A stretch of 64,000 nt of DNA from JAWPMT01 sp965215825 (GTDB lineage Bacteria > Bacteroidota > Bacteroidia > Cytophagales > Cyclobacteriaceae). The notes under the pieces are model-generated. The model worked only from the letters and a program-made list of their open reading frames with translations, had not been told where the DNA came from and did not search any database. Below, piece after piece: positions 8,393 to 17,984 of the stretch; positions within the stretch are counted from its first letter, which is position 1, and every line of letters starts with the position of its first letter. The position numbers and the translations under genes were made by a program. Location: positions 1,426,001 to 1,490,000 of the forward strand of contig CBDCEM010000002.1 of the NCBI GenBank assembly GCA_965215825.1. Direction: 5' to 3'.

Positions 8393-9499
8393 TTACTGTT
8401 CAAAACTACTTGCATCCATACGACTCACCGCAACTGCAATCTTGCTATCAGCCGTTCCGTAGTATAGAAACCATTTTCCGTGATAGAAACTCAAGCCTTC
8501 TACAAAACACACGTTATTGACTTGCCCGGTCATTTCGTAAGGTTCCGTGGGATGAAAGAAGTAGGAACTCGATCGATCGATCAGTTCGGCAGGATTGCTG
8601 GAGTTGAACAAGGCCTGCCCTGCTGCATAAGTTCCTTTAGGTAATTCATAATTATCCTGCATGTTTCGGCTATTGTAGATGAGTAGTATCCCTCGGTCTG
8701 TGATAAGAGCCGGAGGTCCAGGTTCTACCAGGTCACTATCGAATTGCCCTTCTCTCGGTGATAGGACTTTCTTCCAATTGCCCTGATTATCTTTCAGGGG
8801 GTCCCAATGGATCAAATCACTGGACGTAGCAACAAATAAATCTGTATCTCCAAAATACATCCAATACCTGCCATTTACCCGTGCAGCGACCATTCGTGAC
8901 CCTTCAAGTTTTGAAACTATGGCTCCGGATTTTGACCAGGAGTTGATATCTGCCTCCTTGGTGAAAACTGAACCATGTTTTAACCAGACCTTGAGATCGA
9001 TTGAAGAAGCAACAAGTAATCTTGCTTTGTCTCCGTCATAGGCTGTGTAAGTCATGAAATAGGTGCCTTTTTCATCTTCAACTATCCGTGGGTCTTCAGC
9101 CCCTCCTTCCCATTCCAGGTATTTGACGTGATCGTCCGATGGATAGAAAATGGGCTCAGATAGTCTGTTAAAACTTAATCCATCCACACTCCAGGCCAGT
9201 CCAATCCTGGAAGTTCCATTGAATTTACCCACAAAATCTTCTGCTCTGTATAATAGAAACAAGGTGTCGTTTCTCACCAACGAAGATGGATTAAACACAT
9301 CCTTACCTTCCCACTTCACAAACTCCTGCCGGAGAGAATCAAAAAAACGAGAAGTTGTATCCGGCAATAAGATAGGATTCAACTCATCGGCCTTTTGAAA
9401 ATCACTTAATTGCCAATTTTGGACCTTTTCAGAATTAAATTGACATGCAACAACGATTACTATGAGACAGATGTATTTTAGGGCTTTCATGGTCATCAA
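8393..9499 (-). CDS. GH130/GH43-like five-blade beta-propeller lipoprotein
   Basis: The 368-residue protein has a lipobox (VVAC, Cys19), so it is likely a lipid-anchored envelope protein. FNPSSLVRNDTLFLLYRA (69-86), GGAEDPRIVEDEKG (about 132-145) and YFMTYTAYDG resemble the blade motifs of GH130 mannoside phosphorylases and hydrolases. A role in cutting a mannose- or similar-containing glycan is inferred. GH43 or GH32 relatives share the fold. No PUL partners (SusC/SusD) sit beside it. Confidence 0.7.
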   Translation of the reverse strand: MMTMKALKYICLIVIVVACQFNSEKVQNWQLSDFQKADELNPILLPDTTSRFFDSLRQEFVKWEGKDVFNPSSLVRNDTLFLLYRAEDFVGKFNGTSRIGLAWSVDGLSFNRLSEPIFYPSDDHVKYLEWEGGAEDPRIVEDEKGTYFMTYTAYDGDKARLLVASSIDLKVWLKHGSVFTKEADINSWSKSGAIVSKLEGSRMVAARVNGRYWMYFGDTDLFVATSSDLIHWDPLKDNQGNWKKVLSPREGQFDSDLVEPGPPALITDRGILLIYNSRNMQDNYELPKGTYAAGQALFNSSNPAELIDRSSSYFFHPTEPYEMTGQVNNVCFVEGLSFYHGKWFLYYGTADSKIAVAVSRMDASSFEQ

Positions 9500-9764
9500 A
9501 ATTTAAAAGTACAAATAATCTCAACACTAGATTTTGTGGAGGTCATGGTGGTATGGAGATGTAGACGTAAACGGAATTTCAAGCTACTGATTAGGCACAA
9601 GATTCGAAAGGAATCTACTTTTTGAGACCCTCGTTGATTCTTCAATATATTAAGGAGGAGCTCAAAGACCTACTTAAAACACCTAACTTTACCGATAAAT
9701 TACTTTTTTTATTCCTTTAGAGAAACCTTCTCCAACAACGCCTGTCTTTATTGTGTTTACCTAG

Positions 9765-10322
9765 GTGAAAAGCGAATACCAACATATCCACCGACACCTG
9801 ATTGTACTCAGTCAGCAGGGCGACCAAACCGCCCAGGCAGAGCTGTATAAGCTCTATGCCAAGGCTATGTACAATATCTGTCGGCGTATGCTCGGTGATG
9901 ACGAGGAAGCAAGGGACATCTTGCAGGAATCGTTTATCGATGCTTTTCAGAAATTACCTTCGTTGAGGGAAGTCAATACTTTCAGTTTGTGGATCAAGCG
10001 CATTGTGACCAATAATTGTATCAATACCATTCGGAAACGCCGGATCATGACCACTGAACTGAAGGAGGGTATCGACCCGATGGATGATGATAATGACGAT
10101 TTTGACTATACTGAATTTAAAGCAGGTAGAATAATGGAGGCAGTAGACACGTTACCAGACGGATGTCGAACAGTACTCAATCTGTACTTGTTTGAAGGGT
10201 ATGATCACAAAGAGATCGCTCAGATTTTGTCCATTACCGAGTCCGCGAGCAAGGCGCAGTATTGCAAGGCCAAAGCTCGCATCAGGAATAAATTAGCAGA
10301 TCAACAGCAACAATATGTCTGA
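9765..10322 (+). CDS. ECF-type RNA polymerase sigma factor
   Basis: The 185-residue protein starts with GTG at 9765. Region 2 is visible as AKAMYNICRRMLGDDEEARDILQESFIDAFQKL, and region 4 as LPDGCRTVLNLYLFEGYDHKEIAQILSITESASKAQYCKAKARI, a helix-turn-helix reading the -35 element. It is first in a five-gene run whose second gene overlaps it by 8 bp and looks like its membrane-bound partner. It probably controls its own operon in response to an envelope signal; the signal is unknown. Confidence 0.9.
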   Translation: MKSEYQHIHRHLIVLSQQGDQTAQAELYKLYAKAMYNICRRMLGDDEEARDILQESFIDAFQKLPSLREVNTFSLWIKRIVTNNCINTIRKRRIMTTELKEGIDPMDDDNDDFDYTEFKAGRIMEAVDTLPDGCRTVLNLYLFEGYDHKEIAQILSITESASKAQYCKAKARIRNKLADQQQQYV

Positions 10323-10818
10323 TCCATTAAAAAGATATGTAGAAGCCAACCAATCGGATTTCGAGGTTTTTCCTTTTGATGAGGAAGTGGGTTGGGAGGA
10401 GATTGCTTCCAAAATACAACCAGCAAGGACGAAAAAAATGCGGCTAAAGCCATGGCTTTATGTCGCTGCATCTGTTTTGTTGTTGGCTGTATTTGGTGTT
10501 GCGGTGATGCAGCCCAATCAAATGGAAAGTGGGTACGCTTCCGAGATTATGGAAGCCAAAACCTACTACCAGCATATGGTAGATGGTAAAATTTCCCTGG
10601 TGAAAGCACGCGTAGATGATGAAGAATTATTTGCGGACCTGGAAGCCATGGATGTTGCATTTGAAGAATTGGAGAGAGACCTTAAGGATGATGTAGATAA
10701 CGAGGAGGTAGTAGCAGCGATGATTGACAATTACCGATTGAAGTTGAAGATCCTGGAGAAAATATTAGAGGAATTAGACCAGAAAGAGCATGAGCAAGTG
10801 GAGTCGACAAATCTGTAG
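10315..10818 (+). CDS. Membrane-anchored anti-sigma-like protein
   Basis: The 167-residue protein has an acidic cytoplasmic N-terminus (about 1-40), one transmembrane segment (WLYVAASVLLLAVFGVAV, about 46-63) and a highly acidic helical C-terminal part. This layout, and the 8-bp overlap with the ECF sigma gene, suit an anti-sigma factor of the Bacteroidota type, but no zinc-finger anti-sigma motif is present. The gene then overlaps the next one by 29 bp. Confidence 0.6.
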   Translation: MSDPLKRYVEANQSDFEVFPFDEEVGWEEIASKIQPARTKKMRLKPWLYVAASVLLLAVFGVAVMQPNQMESGYASEIMEAKTYYQHMVDGKISLVKARVDDEELFADLEAMDVAFEELERDLKDDVDNEEVVAAMIDNYRLKLKILEKILEELDQKEHEQVESTNL

Positions 10819-11914
10819 TACGGTTGTTTTGGTATTGGTTGCATTCTACGCCACCAGTCAGGTGCGTGTAGATAAGGAATACGACGAATTGTTTGCGTTG
10901 AACCCCGGCGACAAAGTGGAGGTGACCAATAAATATGGCGAGGTAATTATTCAAACATGGTACAAGGATTCGGTCCGTATCAACGTGCATGTAGAAGCCA
11001 GAGGCAAAAATGGATCTGCCGTAAACAAGGCCATGAGACGCGTGGATATTGATCTAAGAAAGATTGGCAATCTTGTGACAGCCCAAACTGATATCGAGAA
11101 AAAAGGGGGCATGTTAAGTGAATTAGTTGGTGAAGTCAGTGACGTTTCAAATTCACTATTTAGTAACCAAAAATTCACCGTGGATTATGAAATTTGGTTG
11201 CCTGCAGATGTTCCCGTATCCATCGATAATCGATATGGCAATGTGTATCTGGCACAACTTGAAGGTCCGGTGGACCTGACCCTCGCTCACGGAGATATTC
11301 GTGGAACGCGAATTGATCATAAAATCGACCTGAGACACAGTTTTGGTAAGGTAACATTCGATTACATCAAAGAAGGAGAGATTAACCTCAGAGGATCTGA
11401 ATTTAAACTAGATGAGGCCCATCAGTTATTTTTCGAATCCAGTTCTTCCGAAATTTCTGTTAAGCAGGTAAATGCATTGAAATTTGACTCCCGAAATGAT
11501 AAATTTCACCTGGGTCAAGTGAAAAATGTACATGGTGACGGATCATTTACAGATCTTAACCTGACTACACTAGCCATTACTGCGCGATTAGACTTTAGTT
11601 ATGGTGACATCTATCTGAATGGCATCGCTCGTGATTTTGAAGAAGTTATTATTTCCGGAAAATCAACAGATATAAACCTTGTGTTGGATCAGGCATCTTA
11701 CATACAAACGAAAATATCTGGCCCGGAAGAAAGTATGTTCTTGCCGAATAGCATGCTTACCCTTCAAAGAGAAGAACTAGCAGATGAGCAAGTTTCCCTA
11801 AGTGGAACAGTAGGAAACACCAATACTGAAATCAGTACCTTGAATGTGAAAGCAAATAATGGCAAAATTATTGTAGCAATCAGTGAGGTACCAATATTCA
11901 CCAGCCGCGATTAA
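10790..11914 (+). CDS. DUF4097-like exported beta-helix/adhesin-type protein
   Basis: The 374-residue protein has a signal peptide (about 1-24, ending ATSQ). The mature part is made of repeating short strands with G-N-V/I and D-I-patterns (YGEVIIQTWYKDSVRINV, YGNVYLAQLEGPVDLTL, FGKVTFDYI), as in DUF4097 proteins often found in ECF-sigma or PadR operons. Its start lies 29 bp inside the anti-sigma-like gene, so translational coupling is likely. Function unknown; it is presumably in the cell envelope. Confidence 0.65.
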   Translation: MSKWSRQICSTVVLVLVAFYATSQVRVDKEYDELFALNPGDKVEVTNKYGEVIIQTWYKDSVRINVHVEARGKNGSAVNKAMRRVDIDLRKIGNLVTAQTDIEKKGGMLSELVGEVSDVSNSLFSNQKFTVDYEIWLPADVPVSIDNRYGNVYLAQLEGPVDLTLAHGDIRGTRIDHKIDLRHSFGKVTFDYIKEGEINLRGSEFKLDEAHQLFFESSSSEISVKQVNALKFDSRNDKFHLGQVKNVHGDGSFTDLNLTTLAITARLDFSYGDIYLNGIARDFEEVIISGKSTDINLVLDQASYIQTKISGPEESMFLPNSMLTLQREELADEQVSLSGTVGNTNTEISTLNVKANNGKIIVAISEVPIFTSRD

Positions 11915-11917
11915 AGG

Positions 11918-12430
11918 ATGCTAGCTCGTATTTGTCTATTTTCATTGATGTTGTGGTCATCTACGGCCATGGCACAGTCCATGTATGAACAGTCAGCTGG
12001 TGTGCGATTAGGTCATACAGCTGCACTGACCTTCAAAAAATTCATGATCGAGAACGAGGCCCTGGAGGTAATGGTGAGTGGGAGAAAAGATGGCTTACAG
12101 TTGACAACAATCTATACGTTTCATAAACCCATGGAATTTTCATTCAATGAAAATTTTTTCTTGTACTATGGAGTGGGAGCTCATGTAGGTTATGAAAATT
12201 ATGACCGCTTTAGCAAGACATTGACGTCATTGGAACCACCAGCTTTTGAATTCAGAGAACGGACCTTTTTTGTAATGGGGGCTGATGCACTCCTAGGAAT
12301 TGAATATCGATGGTTGAGTGTGCCCATCACGATTTCGTTTGATTTGAAACCTTATTTCAGTTTTATCGGTATGCGATATACAAATGGCATGTTCTGGGAC
12401 TCTGCTATTGCATTTAAATATATTTTTTAG
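11918..12430 (+). CDS. Putative outer-membrane beta-barrel protein
   Basis: The 170-residue protein has a signal peptide (about 1-19, ending AMAQ). Alternating strands (FFLYYGVGAHVGYENY, LLGIEYRWLSVPITISFDLKPYFSF) end in the aromatic C-terminus AFKYIF, typical of small beta-barrels. It follows the DUF4097-like gene by 3 bp and is part of the sigma operon. No specific family is recognised. Confidence 0.6.
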   Translation: MLARICLFSLMLWSSTAMAQSMYEQSAGVRLGHTAALTFKKFMIENEALEVMVSGRKDGLQLTTIYTFHKPMEFSFNENFFLYYGVGAHVGYENYDRFSKTLTSLEPPAFEFRERTFFVMGADALLGIEYRWLSVPITISFDLKPYFSFIGMRYTNGMFWDSAIAFKYIF

Positions 12431-12464
12431 GCCAGATTTGTCCCGACTCACCAAACCAATCTAA

Positions 12465-13112
12465 ATGAGACAAATAATTACAGGCCTTGTCTGCCTTCTT
12501 GCCCTGGTCCATGCACAGGCACAGCGTTATGAGGATGTTAATGATCCCAAAGAAGTCAAATCATTATTGAGCAAGAATAATCAAATTGAAGGTTTTGGAG
12601 GAATAGACCTGAAAATTTCAGATGTCATTGGCGAGCGGACCTTGCTTGTGGGCGGTGCTGGAGGAGTCATTATCAATCGATCCTATTTTTTCGGAATAGC
12701 TGCTTATGGATTGGCTACTCAGCCGTCTTTTGATGGGGTAGTACCCGGGCCTAATACGGAAAAGCGACTGACGTTATACGGAGGTTATGGTGGCGTTGTA
12801 GTTGGAGGTACTATCCTTGGGAAAGAAGTAGTACATATCAGTTTGCCCATCACTTTCGGAGCAGGGAATCTGGATGTTTCTGATGATGATTTTTTTACAC
12901 AAGGTTTTGGGGATAGCCAGTTTACCGTAGAAAACTCCACCTTCTTTGTGATAGAACCCGCAGCTCAGCTAGAGTTTAACATCACTTCATATCTGAGAAT
13001 TGCCACAGGTGTGAGCTATCGCTGGGTGACTGGATTGGAATTGGTGAATGTGACAAACGATGACTTACGGGGATTGACTGGGGTACTTTCAATTCGTGTG
13101 GGTAGATTTTAG
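12465..13112 (+). CDS. Exported outer-membrane protein-like, 215 aa
   Basis: A signal peptide (about 1-19, ending AQAQ) precedes a glycine-rich, strand-rich body (LTLYGGYGGVVVGGTILG, TSYLRIATGVSYRWVTGLELV) ending SIRVGRF, a barrel-like C-terminus. It is the last gene of the ECF operon, 34 bp after the previous gene. Its 3' end overlaps the convergent methyltransferase gene by 24 bp. Function unknown. Confidence 0.6.
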   Translation: MRQIITGLVCLLALVHAQAQRYEDVNDPKEVKSLLSKNNQIEGFGGIDLKISDVIGERTLLVGGAGGVIINRSYFFGIAAYGLATQPSFDGVVPGPNTEKRLTLYGGYGGVVVGGTILGKEVVHISLPITFGAGNLDVSDDDFFTQGFGDSQFTVENSTFFVIEPAAQLEFNITSYLRIATGVSYRWVTGLELVNVTNDDLRGLTGVLSIRVGRF

Positions 13113-14318
13113 GTCTGGCTGCTTGCAGACCAGGAGAGTTGGGTTGTTGATGACCCGCGTTCCTATCAGAAAATAATTGCCTCCGTCTTTGAGTTGGTAT
13201 TTTTTCTTAATTTGATCCGGAGTTAACGGATAATTTCGAGTGATGATGTTTGCTTTTTGATCTGATAACAACTTTTTCAGGTTGTGTTTCGAGACCTCCT
13301 TGATCACTTCAAATGTCCTCCCAGGAAAACCATCTACCAGATTTTCTGAAGTATACAGGTGACTATTGTTTCCAAGCTTACTCAACCCGAATCGCTTCCC
13401 AACCAACTTGTAAGCTCCGGCTTTCAGAACAGCTACATTTGGTTCGTATAACCATTTACGAATTGGGCCAAACTCAGACTGAGCATCGGATTCTTCTGAT
13501 TTGTTGAAATTAAACTTTTGTGAGCCTTCCGATAAGTTTACCGTAATTATTTCTGGTTCACCTACCCAATCAGGGGTCATCAAATAAAGAACTTCTTTTA
13601 GCTCATTTCTGGAGGCGACGAGATGGACTTCTTTTACATGAGATAATTCCGAAAGGGCAAGTTCCACGTCCAAAATGGGTGAAGTCTTAATCAATGCCGT
13701 CGCGCCTTTCTCCAAAATCTCAGGGACTAATGTGGTTGCATCTGGTTCACAATCTGAAAGCTTGTATACTTTGCTATTGTTCTCGCCTCTTCTGGCAGGA
13801 TCAAAGAAAAAGCATGTAGCTTCATGCGCTGGCCATTGATCGAGAAATAGGTTGGCTTCAAGATGATGGACATGGATATTTCCTTTACCCATTAATCGGG
13901 TATTGTGTGTGAAAACCTCACAGAGCTCCTGATTTCTTTCAACATAGTGACATTCCTTGAAATTATTTGAAAGGGCAAGGCAGTCAATGCCCATGCCACC
14001 TGTAAGATCAACAAGTACTTTTCCAAGGATCAATTGCTGTTTATAGGTGGCTGTTTCTTCGGAGGAACACTGTTCTAAAGAAAGTGGAGGGGGATAAACG
14101 AGACCCTTGATCGTACTCCAGTAAGGTAATTTCTTAATGGCTTTCTTACGACTGATCAACTGGTCAATGAAGAGTCGAATATGCCTGGAGACTTCAGGGA
14201 AATCTTTTTTAGGTGGATTCAGAAGAAGTTTTTGGGGATCCGTATGACGAAACTCATTAAGGAAAGTCATTCCTTCAGAAGAAGTGATCAAATCAAAATC
14301 ATTTTGGTCCATACCCAT
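13089..14318 (-). CDS. Class I SAM-dependent methyltransferase with C-terminal THUMP-like domain (PG_1098-type)
   Basis: The 409-residue protein has a helical N-terminal domain, then the SAM-binding motif VLVDLTGGMGIDCLALS (about 118-134), an acidic loop (CHYVERNQELCEVF) and the downstream motif CFFFDPARR. The C-terminal third fits the THUMP-like domain found in this family in Bacteroidota. The likely substrate is RNA, but which base is unknown. The gene is convergent with, and overlaps, the end of the ECF operon. Confidence 0.8.
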   Translation of the reverse strand: MGMDQNDFDLITSSEGMTFLNEFRHTDPQKLLLNPPKKDFPEVSRHIRLFIDQLISRKKAIKKLPYWSTIKGLVYPPPLSLEQCSSEETATYKQQLILGKVLVDLTGGMGIDCLALSNNFKECHYVERNQELCEVFTHNTRLMGKGNIHVHHLEANLFLDQWPAHEATCFFFDPARRGENNSKVYKLSDCEPDATTLVPEILEKGATALIKTSPILDVELALSELSHVKEVHLVASRNELKEVLYLMTPDWVGEPEIITVNLSEGSQKFNFNKSEESDAQSEFGPIRKWLYEPNVAVLKAGAYKLVGKRFGLSKLGNNSHLYTSENLVDGFPGRTFEVIKEVSKHNLKKLLSDQKANIITRNYPLTPDQIKKKYQLKDGGNYFLIGTRVINNPTLLVCKQPDLKSTHTN

Positions 14319-14392
14319 GCAAGTTTACAAGGTTCCTGGAAAAGCCAATCGGTTCAATTCCATTTAGATGTACGGGCATCTTTTTTAATAAT

Positions 14393-14439
14393 ATTTACGT
14401 TTAGGTATTTAATATTAAATTTACATTTAGGTATTTAAT
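14393..14439. promoter_or_regulatory. Tandem direct repeat upstream of padR, candidate operator
   Basis: Two 21-bp copies, ATTTACGTTTAGGTATTTAAT (14393-14413 counts 21; core TTTAGGTATTTAAT) and a second copy at 14419-14439, differ at one base (G/A) and are 26 bp apart. The second ends 9 bp before the padR ATG. This position suits autoregulation by PadR, or a promoter duplication. Confidence 0.5.
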
Positions 14440-14448
14440 GGATTTATT

Positions 14449-14790
14449 ATGAAACCTTATCAACTAGGTGAATTTGAAGAGATCGTACTTCTAACAGTGA
14501 CCATTTTACAAAGTGAGGCCTATGGAGTAGTTATTCGACATGAGATTGAGGAGCGGGCCCAGCGCAAAGTCAGTGTGAGTGCATTGCAGACAGCATTACG
14601 AAGAATGGAGAAGAAAGGATATCTGGAGTCCGCTTTTGGAGAGGCTACTGCGGTAAGAGGAGGTAAGCGAAAAAGATATTTCAAAGTGACCCGAATGGGT
14701 GTAAAGGCGCTTGAACATACCCGTGACATCCGGACAGATTTATGGAGTGCTGTTCCAAAAATGTCATTTGATTTTTCCTTGAATTATTAA
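14449..14790 (+). CDS. PadR-family transcriptional regulator
   Basis: The 113-residue winged-helix protein matches PadR: GEFEEIVLLTVTILQSEAYGVVIRHEIEER, then SVSALQTALRRMEKKGYLES (recognition helix and wing) and RYFKVTRMGVKALEHT. It lies 28 bp upstream of an FtsX-type permease carrying the prefix domain that usually accompanies such regulators. It probably represses this pair in response to an unknown ligand. The tandem repeats just upstream are the natural candidate operator. Confidence 0.88.
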   Translation: MKPYQLGEFEEIVLLTVTILQSEAYGVVIRHEIEERAQRKVSVSALQTALRRMEKKGYLESAFGEATAVRGGKRKRYFKVTRMGVKALEHTRDIRTDLWSAVPKMSFDFSLNY

Positions 14791-14818
14791 TTGGGTTCCC
14801 TGATATGGGCCTGACAAA

Positions 14819-17509
14819 ATGAATAAATCAAGGTCAAATCCACCAAAATACTCCACACGCTTTCTTAAGTGGTTTCTTCATCCGGATTACCTGGAAGACA
14901 TCCAGGGGGATCTGGCGGAGGAATTTGAAATGAAGAAAAATCAAAGGTCAATTATATGGGCTAATCAATGGTATCGGTTTCAAGTTTTGCGGCTGTTCAG
15001 ACCCGCTATGATGAAAAGACCAAATCCAACGAATCCCGTCGAAAACTCAACTACCATGTTTAAAAATTATCTGAAAATAGGTCTGCGAAATTTGTGGAAA
15101 TACAAATCCAGTACGGCCATCAACGTTATTGGACTTACCACAGGCTTAACGGCATTTTTACTGATAAGTATTTTCGTCAAGGACGAATTCTCCTATGATC
15201 GCCACCATGAAAAAGGAGAGCAGATCTACAGGGTCACGGTCAAAAATTTTGATCAAAGTGGATCTCTGTCCAGACAATGGGCCTTTTCATCGGCAGGCCA
15301 TGCGGAGCGACTAAAAGAGGACTATACAGCAATCACTCATGCCACGCGATTCTACCCCTGGGCTTTCCCTGACTTGATGGTGGGCAATCAAAAATTTCTT
15401 TCGGAGCAGGTTGTATTCGCTGATGATGACGTGTTTGACATGTTTACTTTCCCGTTCATCATAGGAGATCCGGAAACGGCATTTGATGATATCTTTTCTT
15501 TGGTACTTACTGAGGAAACTGCCATCAAAATTTTTGGTAATGACTGGCGTGACCAACAAATTCTGGGTAACACAATAGAGTTGTCACGAAGAGGCCAAAA
15601 AGCGTCATTTAAAATTACAGGAGTGATGGAGACTATGCCAGAACAACAGCATTTTCATTTCGAATATTTGGCTCCGATCCGGTTTATCGAACAACTATTT
15701 GGTCAGAATGCTATGAACAATGTAGGAGGTAATTATAATTGGCTCACCTACATATTACTTGACCCGAATGTAGAATTGCCGAAGGAAGATGAGCTGACTA
15801 AGGAATTCTTTACCAAATACATGGGAAAACTTCGGAATGGTCAGGATGCCGCTGATTTTTATGGATTCGATTTTCAACCTTTATATGATATTCACTTGCA
15901 TTCCAACCTGGAAGGAGAGTATGAGACGAATGGTGACATTCAACAGATCTATATATTTTCTATAGTGGGTATTCTATTGCTACTAGTCGCGTGTATCAAT
16001 TACATGAACCTCGCTACATCCAATTATTCAAGAAGAATGAAGGAAGTGGGTGTTCGTAAAGCACTAGGCGCAAGGAAAGCCACCTTGGTCAAACAATTTC
16101 TGACTGAATCCTCGTTGATCACTTTGATTTCACTTCCTATAGCACTTCTTCTGGCCTATCTGTGCCTGCCGTATGTGAATGATTTCCTTGGCAAGAAGAT
16201 GAGCTTTGGATTGCTTTTTGACGGAGATTTATTAATCATCGCTAGCAGTGTAATTGTTGGAATTGGCTTTATTGCAGGTTCTTACCCTGCGTTGTTTCTA
16301 GCTAAAATCAACCTTATACAGGCGTTGAAAGGAGAGCAATCAGTAAACGCCAGGAAGTGGAATTTTCGTTCGTGGCTGGTGACCTTTCAATTTGCGGTCA
16401 CGATTTCACTGATCTTCGCCATTCTTGTCATTGAATCCCAAATGAAGTTCATCAACGATAGTGATCCGGGATTTAGAAGAGATAAAATTCTCGAACTTCC
16501 TCTTTCCAGGAACATTAATGATCTGGGAGTTTTCAAAAATGAATTGTTAAAGCTGCCTGCAGTAGAAAGTGCTTCTTATTCATCCAGAATACCCACTGGC
16601 AGGCTTTCCGATAGCATGGGGGCAATGATCTTTAAAGGGGATTCGGCAGTCGCGGCTGGTTTCCGTCTGCCTTATATCCGTGTGGACGAAGATTTTATCC
16701 GGACATACGAAATCGATTTGATAGCAGGAGAAGATTTTCGGAAAGATCAAAGTATGATCAGGGATAGTATTGGATACTACATCATTAATCGTACAACTGC
16801 AGAACGCATGGGGTACCTAAATCCGGAGGAAGCCATAGGTAAGCGACTTAGTTATGGTCCCTATAATGGGCAAATGTTTAAAGTAGGAAGAATCCAGGGA
16901 ATTGTAGAAGACTTCAATTTTGAATCTATTAAAAGCCCGATTGTACCCATGTTGATGGCAAAGTCTGAAAACTATCGACGGATCTCCCTCAAGATGAATA
17001 CTCAGGATTTGCAAAATACCCTGAGGTCAATCGAAGAAATTTGGGCACAATTTGAGCCGGAAAGAACAGCAAACTACCAATTTGTGGATGAGTCTTTCAG
17101 TGAGCAATATGATCAAGAACAGAAGTTGAGTAGCATGTTGAAGGTTTTCACTTTCATAGCTATCCTCATAGCTTGTTTAGGACTAATTGGCATGGTTGGC
17201 TTTATCATCGAAACAAAGATCAAAGAAATAGGGATCAGAAAAGTACTTGGAGCGGATACTGTAAAGATCATGTACCTGATCGGCAATCGTTTCATTGTAT
17301 TGATTGTTTTGGCTTTTATCATTTCTTCGCCGATCGCCTATTTCCTTATGTCTGATTGGTTGGAAATTTTTGCGTACCGGATCAATATTTCGATTTGGAT
17401 AATCATGGTACCACTCTTCCTTACACTATTATTAACGATGCTTGCCATTTCTTACCAGACATACAAGGCATCCATGTCTAACCCCGTGTTGTGTCTTAAG
17501 GACGAGTAA
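14819..17509 (+). CDS. ABC transporter permease of the MacB/FtsX type with PadR-associated N-terminal prefix domain
   Basis: The 896-residue protein begins with a cytoplasmic prefix domain (about 8-85: FLKWFLHPDYLEDIQGDLAEEF...). A first transmembrane helix (about 100-120), a large periplasmic MacB-type domain, and two FtsX cores follow (about 375-500 and 770-890). The motif GVRKALGARKATLVKQFLTES, and its partner GIRKVLGADTVKIMYLI, are the coupling-helix repeats. No ATP-binding subunit is next to it. Such proteins are common in Bacteroidota; the cargo is unknown. Confidence 0.88.
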   Translation: MNKSRSNPPKYSTRFLKWFLHPDYLEDIQGDLAEEFEMKKNQRSIIWANQWYRFQVLRLFRPAMMKRPNPTNPVENSTTMFKNYLKIGLRNLWKYKSSTAINVIGLTTGLTAFLLISIFVKDEFSYDRHHEKGEQIYRVTVKNFDQSGSLSRQWAFSSAGHAERLKEDYTAITHATRFYPWAFPDLMVGNQKFLSEQVVFADDDVFDMFTFPFIIGDPETAFDDIFSLVLTEETAIKIFGNDWRDQQILGNTIELSRRGQKASFKITGVMETMPEQQHFHFEYLAPIRFIEQLFGQNAMNNVGGNYNWLTYILLDPNVELPKEDELTKEFFTKYMGKLRNGQDAADFYGFDFQPLYDIHLHSNLEGEYETNGDIQQIYIFSIVGILLLLVACINYMNLATSNYSRRMKEVGVRKALGARKATLVKQFLTESSLITLISLPIALLLAYLCLPYVNDFLGKKMSFGLLFDGDLLIIASSVIVGIGFIAGSYPALFLAKINLIQALKGEQSVNARKWNFRSWLVTFQFAVTISLIFAILVIESQMKFINDSDPGFRRDKILELPLSRNINDLGVFKNELLKLPAVESASYSSRIPTGRLSDSMGAMIFKGDSAVAAGFRLPYIRVDEDFIRTYEIDLIAGEDFRKDQSMIRDSIGYYIINRTTAERMGYLNPEEAIGKRLSYGPYNGQMFKVGRIQGIVEDFNFESIKSPIVPMLMAKSENYRRISLKMNTQDLQNTLRSIEEIWAQFEPERTANYQFVDESFSEQYDQEQKLSSMLKVFTFIAILIACLGLIGMVGFIIETKIKEIGIRKVLGADTVKIMYLIGNRFIVLIVLAFIISSPIAYFLMSDWLEIFAYRINISIWIIMVPLFLTLLLTMLAISYQTYKASMSNPVLCLKDE

Positions 17510-17760
17510 TATCTATCGGAACCTAAATTCTGTAGAGAGAAACCTGGACATTCGACCTTGATGGTTTTAAAGTTCGGGTTTCAGAAATTCTGACAATACC
17601 ATTTTCTTTATCATAATGGCCCTGTAGTTCAGCCAAAAACCAAATGTTTTTGAAGTAATAGCGTGAGCCGTTACCAGCTTTCGGGAGACCACTTTTTGAA
17701 GCAGGAATAGAATGTTTCAGTAAATTAAGAAAGCGTCAGATGCAAGGTCAGATAAAAGGA
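17510..17760. other. Intergenic region with no recognised gene
   Basis: This stretch lies between the permease and a convergent small gene. I see no convincing ORF or RNA gene. At its right end it meets the hairpin at 17761. Confidence 0.5.
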
Positions 17761-17780
17761 AAGGCCCATTTCTGGGCCTT
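17761..17780. terminator. Terminator hairpin overlapping the stop of the small minus-strand gene
   Basis: Perfect 8-bp arms AAGGCCCA and TGGGCCTT flank a TTTC loop. On the minus strand the stem continues into TCCTTTTATC. The hairpin includes part of the stop codon of the gene at 17779-17973 and could serve both directions. Confidence 0.65.
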
Positions 17781-17973
17781 ATTCTTTCAGTTTAAGAGTA
17801 AAACAATGATTTAAAATACCTTGGTACAGATGTCCGAAAGTTTCGTAACACCAGTCTCTCAATTCAGTGATTTCATCTGGAACAAGTGAACGGATAGCTT
17901 TTATCAACTCTTTCTCAAACAGATTCACATCAAAACTCACCTTTGAGAGGATAGTTTTAAAGTACTCCAACAT
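17779..17973 (-). CDS. Small hypothetical protein, 64 aa
   Basis: The protein is helical and soluble (MLEYFKTILSKVSFDVNLFEKEL...DEITELRDWCYETFGH). It has the look of a short conserved Cytophagales protein, but I cannot name a family. A strong terminator hairpin at its stop supports it being a real transcription unit. It is divergent from batD. Confidence 0.6.
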   Translation of the reverse strand: MLEYFKTILSKVSFDVNLFEKELIKAIRSLVPDEITELRDWCYETFGHLYQGILNHCFTLKLKE

Positions 17974-17984
17974 TCAAGTGAAAT

